64,000 nt of DNA from Acetivibrio mesophilus (lineage in GTDB: Bacteria > Bacillota > Clostridia > Acetivibrionales > Acetivibrionaceae): NCBI RefSeq assembly GCF_004102745.1, contig NZ_RLII01000014.1:19743-83742 (forward strand), in the 5' to 3' direction. The notes under the pieces were generated by a model. The model did no database searches, had not been told where the DNA came from, and saw only the letters and a list, made by a program, of their open reading frames with translations. A program made the position numbers and the translations under genes. Shown piece by piece: positions 18,191 to 27,395 of the stretch. How positions within the stretch are numbered: the stretch's first letter is position 1; the number at the start of each line of letters is the position of its first letter.

Positions 18191-18428
18191 AATTGATTCT
18201 TAGTTTGTATATTTGTCTTGTAGTCCAGGCACGAGTAAGATGCAGTATTTTGAACTTGCAAGAGTATACAGATAGTAATATAATAGAATTTCTCAATAAT
18301 TATTGAGGTTTGCAAGATGGTACAAGCAATATTATTAATTTGCAGGATAGTCTTCCAAAAGAAAAAGAAATAGTATATCATAGAAGATGTAAAATGAGTA
18401 AATATAAGTAGATGAGGATGGGATCAAC

Positions 18429-19754
18429 ATGATACCAAGAGTTGCAATGTTCGGGACTGGCTATGTTGGACTTGTATCCGGAGTGTGCATAGCTGATTTT
18501 GGTGTAAACGTTATTTGCGTTGATGTTAATAAAGAAAAGATTGATGGACTCAATAATGGAAAAATTCCTATTTATGAGCCCGGTCTTGATGTTTTCCTTG
18601 AAAGGAACATAAAAGCAGGAAGGATACAATTCACTACTGATTCAAAGAAAGCAATAGAAGAATCCGATGTTTTGTTTATTGCTGTAGGTACACCTCCAAT
18701 GGAGAATGGAGAGGCAGACATGCAGTATGTATATGCTGTTGCAAAAACCATCGGAGAGCATATGAACGGTTATAAGGTTATAGTTGATAAGAGCACTGTC
18801 CCTGTTGGGACAGGCCAGGTTGTAAAGAAAATAATAGCAGATAAGCTTAAGGAAAGAGGAGTAGAATACGAATTTGGTGTTGTGTCAAATCCGGAGTTTC
18901 TTCGTGAAGGCAAAGCCCTTTATGATTTTACGCATCCTGATAGAGTTGTTATAGGTGTTGAAAGTAAAGAGGTTGCAGAGATAATGAAAAAGGTATACAG
19001 GCCTTTGTATATTAATGAAACGCCCTTCATAATAACTAACATAGAGACTGCAGAAATGATTAAGTATGCATGTAATGCATTTCTTGCAACGAAGATAACT
19101 TTTATAAATGAAATTGCAAATCTTTGCGAAAAGGTAGGGGCAAATGTTCAGCAAGTATCGAAGGCTATGGGGAGGGATGGAAGGATAAGTCCGAAGTTCC
19201 TGCATGCAGGCCCCGGTTTTGGAGGAAGCTGCTTCCCTAAGGATACCAAGGCCCTTGTGCAAATAGCTGAAAAGCATGGTGTTCATATGTCTGTGGTAAG
19301 CTCGGTAATAGAGGCAAACCACAGGCAGAAAAAGATGGTGACGGAAAAACTTGAAAAGGTTGCAGGAGATCTGAAGGGCAAAACAATTGGTATACTTGGG
19401 CTTGCATTCAAGCCTGAGACGGATGATATGAGAGATGCTCCTTCATTGACAATAATACCGGATTTAGTTGAAAAGGGAGCTAATATCAGAGCCTACGATC
19501 CACAAGCTATGGATGAGGCAAAAAAGATTCTTGATAAATATGCGGATAATATTAATTACAGTAAGCATGCCTATGATGCTGCTGAGGATGTGGATGCTTT
19601 GATTATTATTACAGAATGGCATGAGTTCCGCAATATGGATTTGACTCTTCTTAAAAAAATAATGAAGGGTAATATTTTCTATGATGCAAGGAATATTTAT
19701 TCAAGAAAGGATATAGAAGAAAAAGGATTTGTGTTTATAGGCACCGGAGTTTAA
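18429..19754 (+). CDS. ugd: UDP-glucose 6-dehydrogenase
   Basis: 441 aa. The N-terminal Rossmann motif is GTGYVG (residues 9-14), followed by VGTPP and the fold VSNPEFLREG. The catalytic cysteine is Cys268 in GGSCFPKD, and the C-terminal UDP-binding domain shows GLAFKPETDDMRDAPS. It oxidises UDP-glucose to UDP-glucuronate with two NAD+, providing an acidic sugar for the polysaccharide. GDP-mannose dehydrogenase is a close alternative, but length and motifs fit the UDP-glucose or UDP-ManNAc group. Its stop codon lies at the edge of the second direct repeat. Confidence 0.92.
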   Translation: MIPRVAMFGTGYVGLVSGVCIADFGVNVICVDVNKEKIDGLNNGKIPIYEPGLDVFLERNIKAGRIQFTTDSKKAIEESDVLFIAVGTPPMENGEADMQYVYAVAKTIGEHMNGYKVIVDKSTVPVGTGQVVKKIIADKLKERGVEYEFGVVSNPEFLREGKALYDFTHPDRVVIGVESKEVAEIMKKVYRPLYINETPFIITNIETAEMIKYACNAFLATKITFINEIANLCEKVGANVQQVSKAMGRDGRISPKFLHAGPGFGGSCFPKDTKALVQIAEKHGVHMSVVSSVIEANHRQKKMVTEKLEKVAGDLKGKTIGILGLAFKPETDDMRDAPSLTIIPDLVEKGANIRAYDPQAMDEAKKILDKYADNINYSKHAYDAAEDVDALIIITEWHEFRNMDLTLLKKIMKGNIFYDARNIYSRKDIEEKGFVFIGTGV

Positions 19755-20357
19755 AGCTTAAAACTTAAAGAAAGGTTAGGGTATGAAAAGAGCAAAAGCT
19801 GTTTCACTATATGTAGCATGGGTTGCTGTAATTGCTATGATCGTAATAATACTTGGTTTCTCCAGTCAAAATGGTGGGGATTCTGTAAGTATTTCCGAAA
19901 AAATTGTTGACAAGATTATAAGCCTTTTAAACCTTGATGATACCATTGCGCGAAATGAAGTACTTATGGAAAACAAAAATTACTTGTTTAGAAAAGCAAT
20001 GCATTTTTCGGAGTATTTTATTCTTACTCTGTTGGCTTTTAATGCGCTGCGATTTCTTAAACTAAATAAGACTAAAGCTTCGGCTTTTGCGATGCTAATA
20101 GCCTGTCTGACAGCTATTAGTGACGAGTTATATCAGAGAACCGTGCCGGGGCGCAATTCTCAAATTATGGATGTTCTTATAGATTGCTCGGGTGCGCTTG
20201 TGGCTATTCTGATATGTTGGCTTTTTGCTAAAAAGAATATAGACAACCGAACAAGTGTTTGATATAATTATGGAAAAACTATTTGAAAGTAGGTTGGATA
20301 TATGAACAAAGTTATTTTAATGGGGAGATTGACACAGGATCCCGAAATGCGACACAC
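19752..20357 (+). repeat. Direct repeat copy 2: vanZ plus 5' end of intact ssb
   Basis: This stretch matches 17225-17831. Here the repeat continues into a full ssb gene, so copy 2 is probably the ancestral locus and copy 1 the derived one. The repeat begins at the last bases of ugd. Confidence 0.92.
19783..20262 (+). CDS. VanZ-family membrane protein (copy 2)
   Basis: 159 aa and nearly identical to the copy at 17257. It has the same four membrane segments and the core KAMHFSEYFILTLLAF with DELYQRTVPGRNSQIMD. It begins 28 bases after ugd, with AAAGG upstream, and is followed 39 bases later by ssb. The ugd-vanZ-ssb order here is compact and ribosome sites are intact, so this copy looks like the original one. 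Confidence 0.88.
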   Translation: MKRAKAVSLYVAWVAVIAMIVIILGFSSQNGGDSVSISEKIVDKIISLLNLDDTIARNEVLMENKNYLFRKAMHFSEYFILTLLAFNALRFLKLNKTKASAFAMLIACLTAISDELYQRTVPGRNSQIMDVLIDCSGALVAILICWLFAKKNIDNRTSV

Positions 20358-20706
20358 TACTACCGGTAAATCGGTATGTCATTTTCGCCTTGCGGTAAAC
20401 AGGAGATTTTCAAGACAGGGAGAGCAGGATCAGGCTGACTTTTTCCCGATAATTGCATGGGAGAAGACCGGTGAATTCTGTAATAACTATTTTCGAAAAG
20501 GACAGCAGGTTGCGATAATAGGCAGGGTCCAGAATAGGTCATGGAACGATGAGCAGGGAAATAAACGTACTATGACGGAAATTGTTGCAGAGGAAGCGTA
20601 TTTTGCCGACAGCAAAAAGGATAATTATACATCGGACGGTTTTGAACCCAAAAATACCGATGCCGAAGGATTTTTCCCGATAGAAGATGATGATTTGCCA
20701 TTTTAA
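20302..20706 (+). CDS. ssb: Single-stranded DNA-binding protein
   Basis: 134 aa, a little shorter than typical SSB. The OB fold begins MNKVILMGRLTQDPEMR and includes TTTGKSVCHFRLAVNR and FFPIIAWEKTGEF. The tail is short and ends in the acidic EDDDLPF, which binds partner repair and replication proteins. The gene stands outside the usual rpsF-ssb-rpsR context, so it may be a second SSB of the cell, for example one linked to DNA uptake or repair. A strong terminator overlaps the stop codon. Confidence 0.93.
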   Translation: MNKVILMGRLTQDPEMRHTTTGKSVCHFRLAVNRRFSRQGEQDQADFFPIIAWEKTGEFCNNYFRKGQQVAIIGRVQNRSWNDEQGNKRTMTEIVAEEAYFADSKKDNYTSDGFEPKNTDAEGFFPIEDDDLPF

Positions 20707-20734
20707 AAGTGATGCCTTTAGTAGGCATCACTTT
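20705..20734. terminator. Bidirectional terminator between ssb and the sugar transferase
   Basis: AAAAGTGATGCC (20705-20716) pairs perfectly with GGCATCACTTTT (20723-20734), flanked by A-run on the left and T-run on the right. It can stop transcripts of both convergent genes. Confidence 0.9.
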
Positions 20735-22115
20735 TTCTTATAACTACCCATATAGTTTTTAAAATTATGACTATGTCGAGCCAGATTGACCACTCATCTA
20801 TATATTTTGTATCAAGCCTTACAACATCTTCAAAGTTTGTGATGTTGCTTCTGCCACTTACCTGCCACATGCCTGTAAGACCCGGCTTGAAGCTTATTCT
20901 CCTTCTGTGATAGGTTTTATATTTCTTGACTTCATCCACTGTAGGAGGCCTTGTTCCTACAAGACTCATATCTCCCTTTAATACATTAAAGAATTGGGGA
21001 AGCTCGTCAAGGCTTGTTTTTCTGAGTATCTTACCCACAGGAGTAATCCTTGGGTCAGACTTGATTTTAAACATTAAACCGCCTTCGACCTGGTTTTGTC
21101 CCATAAGTTCATTTTTGCGTTCTTCCGCATCGATATACATTGTTCTAAATTTATATATCTTAAATACTCTTCCGTTCATTCCGACTCTGTCCTGCTTAAA
21201 TAAAACCGGACCCGGGGATGTCAGCTTTATGGCAGGTATTATAAATATCGAAGCTATCCCGGTAATAACTAGCCCTACCAGAGCACCGAGAATATCCATA
21301 ATTCTCTTAATCATAAGTTGAAATTGATTAAGGCTTACGGAATTGAAGGTAAGCATAGGAAGAGTACCCATGCAGCTAAAATGCGTCTTTGCAACTCTGA
21401 GATTGTACAAATCCAGAATGACTCTAACTGTTATTCCCATTTCCTCGCATATGGATACATATTTTTCCACATCTCCGACATAGTCTTTCGGGAGGGCAAA
21501 AATCACCTCATCGACAACCTGGTTTTTAAGTATATTTTCAAGGTCCTCAATATATCCCAACGTTTTTTTGCTATTAAATGTTCTGTTGCATTTATGTACA
21601 TTTACATAACCTATTACATTTATAGTGATATTTGTTTTCTGAAGGAAGTATACAAATTTAAGTGCTACATTGCGATCTCCAACAAATATTACGTTGGAAG
21701 TCGTTTTGCGCCGGTGCTTGCCGACAAGATAAACGGACATGAATCTTTCAAAGACCAAAAAAACTATGCTGGTAACGGTAAAAACTGAGTAAAGTGTTCT
21801 GCTGAACATGGTTTCTTTAATAAAAAACATAAAGGATGCAACAAACATACACGATATGAGAGAAGAGAATAATATATTTCTTAATACTCTGTCATAATAA
21901 TTAAAGGTTGTTTTGTTGTACATACCTAAGAACCCCATGGATGAAATCCAGAGGGGAATATATATAAGCAGCACCCACACGAAAGCGGTAATACTCTGCA
22001 ATACTCTAAGATGCGACGCAATATAGTATGAAACGAAAAACGACAATATGAGAAAAAATATATCTAAAAATAATTGTCCTATGCTAACAAAAGCGTGTCT
22101 GTTTGAACTATGCAT
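20718..22115 (-). CDS. Undecaprenyl-phosphate sugar phosphotransferase (initiating transferase), copy A
   Basis: 465 aa. Four to five N-terminal membrane segments (residues 10-110), a Rossmann-like CoA-binding domain (about 135-250), one more hydrophobic hairpin near 275-300 and a C-terminal bacterial sugar transferase domain with SPGPVLFKQDRVG, KIYKFRTM, TSLDELPQFFNVLKG and VGTRPPT. It transfers a sugar-1-phosphate from a UDP-sugar to undecaprenyl phosphate, the first step of repeat-unit assembly. The stop codon lies within the shared terminator. A paralogue lies 169 bases upstream, in tandem. Confidence 0.92.
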   Translation of the reverse strand: MHSSNRHAFVSIGQLFLDIFFLILSFFVSYYIASHLRVLQSITAFVWVLLIYIPLWISSMGFLGMYNKTTFNYYDRVLRNILFSSLISCMFVASFMFFIKETMFSRTLYSVFTVTSIVFLVFERFMSVYLVGKHRRKTTSNVIFVGDRNVALKFVYFLQKTNITINVIGYVNVHKCNRTFNSKKTLGYIEDLENILKNQVVDEVIFALPKDYVGDVEKYVSICEEMGITVRVILDLYNLRVAKTHFSCMGTLPMLTFNSVSLNQFQLMIKRIMDILGALVGLVITGIASIFIIPAIKLTSPGPVLFKQDRVGMNGRVFKIYKFRTMYIDAEERKNELMGQNQVEGGLMFKIKSDPRITPVGKILRKTSLDELPQFFNVLKGDMSLVGTRPPTVDEVKKYKTYHRRRISFKPGLTGMWQVSGRSNITNFEDVVRLDTKYIDEWSIWLDIVIILKTIWVVIRKSDAY

Positions 22116-22284
22116 AATTGCCCCCTAAACAAAAGAAAAATTAGAAAAATAAAAATATGATTCGAGCTTTAAATATATTGACACTAATATTATAATTCGT
22201 AATGAAAAATAAATCCATAGGACTTAAGTAAAAAAAGATCCTATTACTAGTATTTGATTAAAAAATAGTATAAATTATTCGGAA

Positions 22285-23685
22285 TTAACAGGCCCCATTC
22301 CTTTTTAATACTATAAGCACTGTTTTTAATATAATCTTTATGTCAAGCCAGATGGACCACTGGTCTATGTATTTTGTATCGAGCTTGACGACTTCTTCAA
22401 AATCGGTAATGCTGCTTCTGCCGCTTATTTGCCACAATCCCGTGATGCCGGGCTTTATGCTGATTCTTCGCCGGTGATATGTTTCGTATTTCTTTACCTC
22501 ATCTACTGTTGGAGGTCTTGTACCTACAAGGCTCATATCTCCCTTTAAGACATTTATAAACTGGGGAAGCTCATCTAGGCTTGTCTTTCTTAAAAATTTC
22601 CCGACCCTTGTTACTCTTGGATCATTTTTTATCTTAAACATCAGTCCACCGCTGACTTCGTTTAATGCCAACAGCTCCGCTTTTCTAAAATCTGCATCCG
22701 AGGTCATTGAGCGAAATTTGTACAATTTGAAGACCCTACCGTTAAGGCCAACTCTATCCTGTTGAAATATGACCGGACCGGGGGAATCAAACTTTATTGC
22801 GGGAATTATGAGAATTGAAGCCAGAGCTGTCAAAGACAAACCGACCAATGCACCCACAATATCCAGCAAACGCTTTAAAAAGAGCTGTAGAGGATTAAAA
22901 GAAACCGTATGGAATGTAAGTACAGGAAGAGTTCCTATGCTGGTTAAATGGGTTTTGGAAAGCTTTAAGTCATAGAGATTTAGTACCATCCTAACGGTAA
23001 TGCCCATTTCCTCGCACAATAGGATGTATTCTTCGACTTTTCCTACATAATCCTTTGGAAGAGCGAATATTGCTTCATCTACCACATTTTCCTTTAGAAT
23101 CTGCTGGAGGTCTTCTATATGTCCGAGGTTGTAATAATATTTATCGTCCTCAATTGAATCTACCTTTACATAACCAATAATATTTATGTTGATATTGGTC
23201 TTATCGATATACTGGCTGTACTTTTGCGCCTCACTGGGAGAACCGATTATGATGACCCTGGTGGTGTCCTCCTTGGCTTTGCTTCTCCTGCATATAAAGA
23301 AGGTATAAACAAGTCTTTCCAGAATCAAAAGTGTCATTACCGAAATAACAAAGGTTATAAACAGAAGTCTGCTGAACATTGTTTCCTTAATAAAAAATAT
23401 CATTGAAGCAAGGGTGATGCTGGATATTAGTGTGGAAAGAAGGCAGTTTCGAATTATTCTATCGGGATAGCAAAAAGTTGTTTTATCATACATTCCTAGA
23501 TTACTCATGCTGAAAAACCATAGAGGAATAAAAACTACCAAAATCCATAAGTATTCTTTATAATCATGCAGACTTGTATTAAATGAAGCAATATAGTATG
23601 ATAAAAAATATGAAGCTACTAAAAAGAGAATGTCCAGCATCAATTGAATTACATTTAAATAAGCTTGTCTACTGAGTCTATGCAT
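22285..23685 (-). CDS. Undecaprenyl-phosphate sugar phosphotransferase (initiating transferase), copy B
   Basis: 466 aa, same layout as copy A: membrane segments at 10-110, CoA-binding-like domain, then SPGPVIFQQDRVG, KLYKFRSM, TSLDELPQFINVLKG and VGTRPPT. More than half of the residues match copy A over the full length, so they arose by tandem duplication and have since diverged. The two may start different polymers or use different UDP-sugars. The ~140 bases after copy B's start hold no gene; a promoter for the pair should lie there. Confidence 0.92.
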   Translation of the reverse strand: MHRLSRQAYLNVIQLMLDILFLVASYFLSYYIASFNTSLHDYKEYLWILVVFIPLWFFSMSNLGMYDKTTFCYPDRIIRNCLLSTLISSITLASMIFFIKETMFSRLLFITFVISVMTLLILERLVYTFFICRRSKAKEDTTRVIIIGSPSEAQKYSQYIDKTNININIIGYVKVDSIEDDKYYYNLGHIEDLQQILKENVVDEAIFALPKDYVGKVEEYILLCEEMGITVRMVLNLYDLKLSKTHLTSIGTLPVLTFHTVSFNPLQLFLKRLLDIVGALVGLSLTALASILIIPAIKFDSPGPVIFQQDRVGLNGRVFKLYKFRSMTSDADFRKAELLALNEVSGGLMFKIKNDPRVTRVGKFLRKTSLDELPQFINVLKGDMSLVGTRPPTVDEVKKYETYHRRRISIKPGITGLWQISGRSSITDFEEVVKLDTKYIDQWSIWLDIKIILKTVLIVLKRNGAC

Positions 23686-23823
23686 CGTATTTACCTACCT
23701 TATCAATATACTATTAATGCTGTTAAGGAATATTTTAGCACTATTCTGGGAAAAAATAAAGAATATTTTTATCCAATAGAAAGAAAATAACAATTATGGC
23801 TTAAAGAACAGTAAAAATAAGTA

Positions 23824-23853
23824 TTGACACGCGTTCTCCGTCTAATATATAAT
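23824..23853 (+). promoter_or_regulatory. Sigma-A promoter of rpsU-yqeY
   Basis: TTGACA (23824-23829) and TATAAT (23848-23853) are separated by 18 bases, both full consensus, about 100 bases before the rpsU start. Confidence 0.75.
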
Positions 23854-23955
23854 AAAGTGTGTGCTATATTTAGCTGAGTTCCCAATTAAATCCACACTAA
23901 AAAGGTCGTAGTTTTAGTCTTAGCACAATTGCTACCATCGGAGGGAGGGAAATAC

Positions 23956-24132
23956 GTGTCTGAAGTTAGAGTTAAAGAGAATGAATCTCTCGATAGTGCT
24001 CTTAAGAGATTTAAGAGACAATGCGCTAAGGCAGGCGTATTGGCAGAAGTAAGAAAAAGGGAGCACTATGAGAAACCAAGTGTAAAAAGAAAAAAGAAAT
24101 CTGAAGCTGCAAGAAAAAGAAAGTTTAAATAA
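23956..24132 (+). CDS. rpsU: Ribosomal protein bS21
   Basis: 58 aa from GTG 23956 (protein begins [19 protein letters not shown]), with GGAGGGAGG upstream; an earlier ATG at 23929 would add nine residues that are not part of bS21. The tail is strongly basic ([13 protein letters not shown]), as usual. It is part of the small ribosomal subunit near the anti-Shine-Dalgarno region. It heads a two-gene unit with yqeY, a common order in Firmicutes. Confidence 0.96.
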   Translation: MSEVRVKENESLDSALKRFKRQCAKAGVLAEVRKREHYEKPSVKRKKKSEAARKRKFK

Positions 24133-24147
24133 GGGAGGCGAGTATGG

Positions 24148-24591
24148 ATGTCCCTTAAGGAAAAACTTATGGATGATTTGAAAGCAGCCATGAAGGATAA
24201 GGATAATATTAGAAAGAACGCCATCCAAATGGCCAGGTCGGCAGTGCTTCAGGTTGAGAAGGATAGTAGGATTACCCTTGACGACGATGGTATATTAGAA
24301 ATAATTGCTAAAGAAGTGAAGAAAAGAAGAGACTCACTAACGGATTATGAAAAGTCCGGCAGACAGGATCTTATAGACGGCTTAAAAGCTGAAATAGATG
24401 TTCTACTAAAATACCTGCCTGAACAGCTAACTGAGGATCAACTAGAGGTTATTGTAAAGGAAGCAATAAACGAGACGGGAGCAGGTTCGGCCAGTGATAT
24501 TGGCAAAGTGATGCAGGCTGTGCTGCCTAAAGTAAAAGGCAGAGCTGATGGAAAAATGGTGAATAATATTGTTAAGAAGTATTTAGGCTAA
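24148..24591 (+). CDS. yqeY: GatB/YqeY-domain protein
   Basis: 147 aa. It starts MSLKEKLMDDLKAAMKDKD and has the family core YEKSGRQDLIDGLKAEIDVL with LPEQLTEDQL; the C-terminus GRADGKMVNNIVKKYL matches the tail domain of GatB. The family is widely kept and thought to bear on tRNA-dependent amidation or tRNA binding, but its role is not settled. It starts 15 bases after rpsU with GGGAGG upstream and ends at an intrinsic terminator. Confidence 0.94.
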   Translation: MSLKEKLMDDLKAAMKDKDNIRKNAIQMARSAVLQVEKDSRITLDDDGILEIIAKEVKKRRDSLTDYEKSGRQDLIDGLKAEIDVLLKYLPEQLTEDQLEVIVKEAINETGAGSASDIGKVMQAVLPKVKGRADGKMVNNIVKKYLG

Positions 24592-24598
24592 GGCCAAG

Positions 24599-24625
24599 AG
24601 CTCGATAAATAATCGAGCTTTTTTT
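24599..24625 (+). terminator. Intrinsic terminator of rpsU-yqeY
   Basis: AGCTCGAT pairs with ATCGAGCT (24599-24619) around AAATA and is followed by a run of T. Confidence 0.9.
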
Positions 24626-24645
24626 ATTTGCCCTCTTGGAATGAA

Positions 24646-24792
24646 ATGAAAGAGGCTTATCCAGTAATAATCACAAAAGAAAATGACGGATACTATGTAT
24701 CAATACCTGACTTCGATATGGCCACACAAGTCACAAGTATAGTTGATTCATTTGAAAAATCTCCTTTGCTTTGTCTTAGATATTTCATTTGA
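24646..24792 (+). pseudogene. HicB-like antitoxin N-terminal fragment
   Basis: 48 codons from ATG 24646 to TGA 24790-24792: MKEAYPVIITKEND, then GYYVSIPDFDMATQ. This matches the start of the HicB antitoxin fold (a partial RNase H-like sheet, usual form YPAIFTPEEDGGYSVSFPDL-G-TQG). The remainder of HicB, with its helix and DNA-binding region, is missing, and no HicA toxin is nearby. It has no good ribosome site. It is probably a relic of a toxin-antitoxin pair. Confidence 0.55.
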
Positions 24793-24885
24793 ACAATAGA
24801 ATCAAATACATTATAATTAATACATTGTATTCGGTTTAGATACTTTATATAAGTCATTATTACACTATTTTAGGCAGGTGATGGA

Positions 24886-27378
24886 ATGGAACGGGACAGA
24901 CTATGGTTAATGAACGATTTGCCTAAGGAAAAGGTTGATAGACTTGCAAAAGAAGCCGGAGTATCAAAGCTCCTTGCCAGGATTTTCTTGTCCAGGGGAG
25001 TGGATGATCCGGATTATATAAAAGATTTTTTGAATCCCACATTGGACAAGCTCAATGATCCATTTGAGCTTCGTGACATGGAAAAAGCTGCCGACAGAAT
25101 AATCAAGGCTGTTCATAATAATGAGAAAATTCTGATATATGGTGACTATGATGTGGATGGGGTAACTAGCACATCCATTCTTTATGATTTTTTTAGTAAA
25201 CATAATGCAGATGTCTGCTACTATATTCCCGATCGATTAAATGAAGGTTATGGAATCTCCATGGTTGCTGCAGAAAAAATATCGGATATGGATATAGATC
25301 TGATAATTACTGTTGACTGTGGGATTACCGCTTTCGAAGAGGTAAAATATTTTACTGACAAAAACATAGATATAATAATAACCGACCACCATGAATGCAG
25401 GGAAAGCGTTCCCGATGCCTGTGCCGTAGTGAATCCCCACAGGCTTGACTGTACCTATTCTTTTAAGGAGCTTGCCGGGGTTGGGGTTGCATACAAACTG
25501 CTTGAAGCCCTTGCAAAGAAAATGGGTATTCAGGGTATTGAGAGGCGTTATCTTGACCTTGTTGCATTAGGGACTGTGGCGGATGTGGTTCCTCTCTTGG
25601 GGGAAAATAGAATCATTGTAAAATATGGTCTTTCCATGATTGAGAAGACGTCAAATATAGGACTTAGAAGTCTCATCAAAGTGGCGGGGGCAGAGAACAG
25701 GGAAATCAACTCTTTTTTACTTAGCTTTATTCTCGCTCCAAGGATAAATGCAGCAGGCAGAATAGGAGATGCATCTAGGGCTGTAAGACTTTTGACCACA
25801 GATGATGAAGAAGAGGCGCTAAAGATTGCGAAGGAGCTGGATGAGCAGAATATATACCGTAAGCAAAATGAACTTGCCATATTGGAGGAAGCGGTTAATA
25901 CTATTGAGACCGATATAAACCTAAGCAAGGAAAAGGTGATTGTGGTCGCAGGAGAGGGATGGCACCATGGTATTATCGGGATAGTGTCTTCCAAGATAAC
26001 AGAGAAGTATTATCGGCCAAGCATACTTATCTCTATTGATGGTGACGCGGCAAAAGGTTCTGCAAGAAGCATTGAAGGATTCAATCTGTTTAAAGCCCTG
26101 ACGCATTGTGAGGGGATTTTAGAAAAGTATGGCGGCCATGAGCAGGCGGCCGGTCTTGCACTAAAGCCGGAAAACATCGATGAATTCAGAAGAATGATAA
26201 ATGAATATGCCGATTCGGTCCTTGGAGAAGATGACCTTGTTCCGCGGATGAAGATTGATGTTTCCATAACCGGGGAGGATATGACCATTGACAACTGCAA
26301 AGAACTGAAGCTTCTAGCACCCTTCGGGGAAGGCAATCCTCTACCGGTATTAAGATATGACAACTTAAAAGTTGGACAAATACGTTCTGTGGGACAGGAC
26401 AGTAAGCATGCAAAAATCAGGTTTGATGACAACGGCGCTGTTATTGATGGCATCTTCTTTAACTCAGGCGACTTGGTAGAATGTTACGGTGAAGCGGATT
26501 TTGTGGACGTTGTGTGTTCCATGGAGGTGAATTCATGGAACGGGAGGGAAAATGTTCAGCTGAACATAAAGGATATCAGACCCGCAGGGGCGATGGAAAG
26601 GCAAAATAAATTTTATTTTAGCCTTGACGGTTGTATTGATTTTATTATTCCTCAGGAGGATAATATTGTTGATGAAGTTTTGGCAAAGCTACCTGCCATT
26701 GACTATCCCGGGGGGATTGGGGAAGCCATAGATGTTTTTTCTGCCCGAGGGGAGAAGACGGCTATTCTGATAAATTCTCCTGCAAGTCTTGAGTATATTG
26801 AAAATGTTTTGAAAAAAGCTTCGCTGTCTGTAGAAATTAAATATGGAATATTTTACTCTTTTTTGCCCCATGATAATATCGAATCGGTATCTATTGTGGT
26901 GAATCCTCATCCGGAAGGGGCTTTGCTATCGAGCTTTGACCGTGTGATATTATACGGTGCGTGGATATCGAAGGATTATGTGTATCAGATTGTAAGAAAG
27001 ATTGATTTAAGCAGGGTTTATGTTTATAATAAAATAATAATCGATTTTATTGAAGATGATATTGTGTTAAAAAGGCAAGATATGGCTGCGGTATATAAGT
27101 ATTTGAAATCCGGCTCAAAAGAGGATAATCGTGTTGTTTTGGAGGATTTATTTGCGGTTGCCCGGGATGTTTCGAGAAAATATCATATACCCATGAATTA
27201 TTTCAAGGTAAAGACAGCAATACAGGTTTTTGAGGAACTATCCCTTGTAAAGAAGCTTCCTTACGGTCAGAAGGGTCATATTATTATTTTGAACGATATC
27301 GGAAATAACAGAACAAATCTTGAAAACTCTTGCTTGTTTAGAAGTATGCAAATGTTACTGGAAAATATATATATTTAA
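24886..27378 (+). CDS. recJ: Single-stranded-DNA-specific exonuclease RecJ
   Basis: 830 aa. It has the DHH-family motifs GDYDVDG (Asp 87, 89 and 91), VDCGIT and TDHHEC (167-169), then the DHHA1 motif GGHEQAAG and an OB-like domain. A further C-terminal ~250 residues match the long Firmicutes RecJ. It degrades single-stranded DNA 5' to 3' in recombination and mismatch repair, using Mn or Mg. Its order before apt and relA is a conserved Firmicutes arrangement. Confidence 0.95.
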   Translation: MERDRLWLMNDLPKEKVDRLAKEAGVSKLLARIFLSRGVDDPDYIKDFLNPTLDKLNDPFELRDMEKAADRIIKAVHNNEKILIYGDYDVDGVTSTSILYDFFSKHNADVCYYIPDRLNEGYGISMVAAEKISDMDIDLIITVDCGITAFEEVKYFTDKNIDIIITDHHECRESVPDACAVVNPHRLDCTYSFKELAGVGVAYKLLEALAKKMGIQGIERRYLDLVALGTVADVVPLLGENRIIVKYGLSMIEKTSNIGLRSLIKVAGAENREINSFLLSFILAPRINAAGRIGDASRAVRLLTTDDEEEALKIAKELDEQNIYRKQNELAILEEAVNTIETDINLSKEKVIVVAGEGWHHGIIGIVSSKITEKYYRPSILISIDGDAAKGSARSIEGFNLFKALTHCEGILEKYGGHEQAAGLALKPENIDEFRRMINEYADSVLGEDDLVPRMKIDVSITGEDMTIDNCKELKLLAPFGEGNPLPVLRYDNLKVGQIRSVGQDSKHAKIRFDDNGAVIDGIFFNSGDLVECYGEADFVDVVCSMEVNSWNGRENVQLNIKDIRPAGAMERQNKFYFSLDGCIDFIIPQEDNIVDEVLAKLPAIDYPGGIGEAIDVFSARGEKTAILINSPASLEYIENVLKKASLSVEIKYGIFYSFLPHDNIESVSIVVNPHPEGALLSSFDRVILYGAWISKDYVYQIVRKIDLSRVYVYNKIIIDFIEDDIVLKRQDMAAVYKYLKSGSKEDNRVVLEDLFAVARDVSRKYHIPMNYFKVKTAIQVFEELSLVKKLPYGQKGHIIILNDIGNNRTNLENSCLFRSMQMLLENIYI

Positions 27379-27395
27379 TGTATGGAGGGTTTAGT

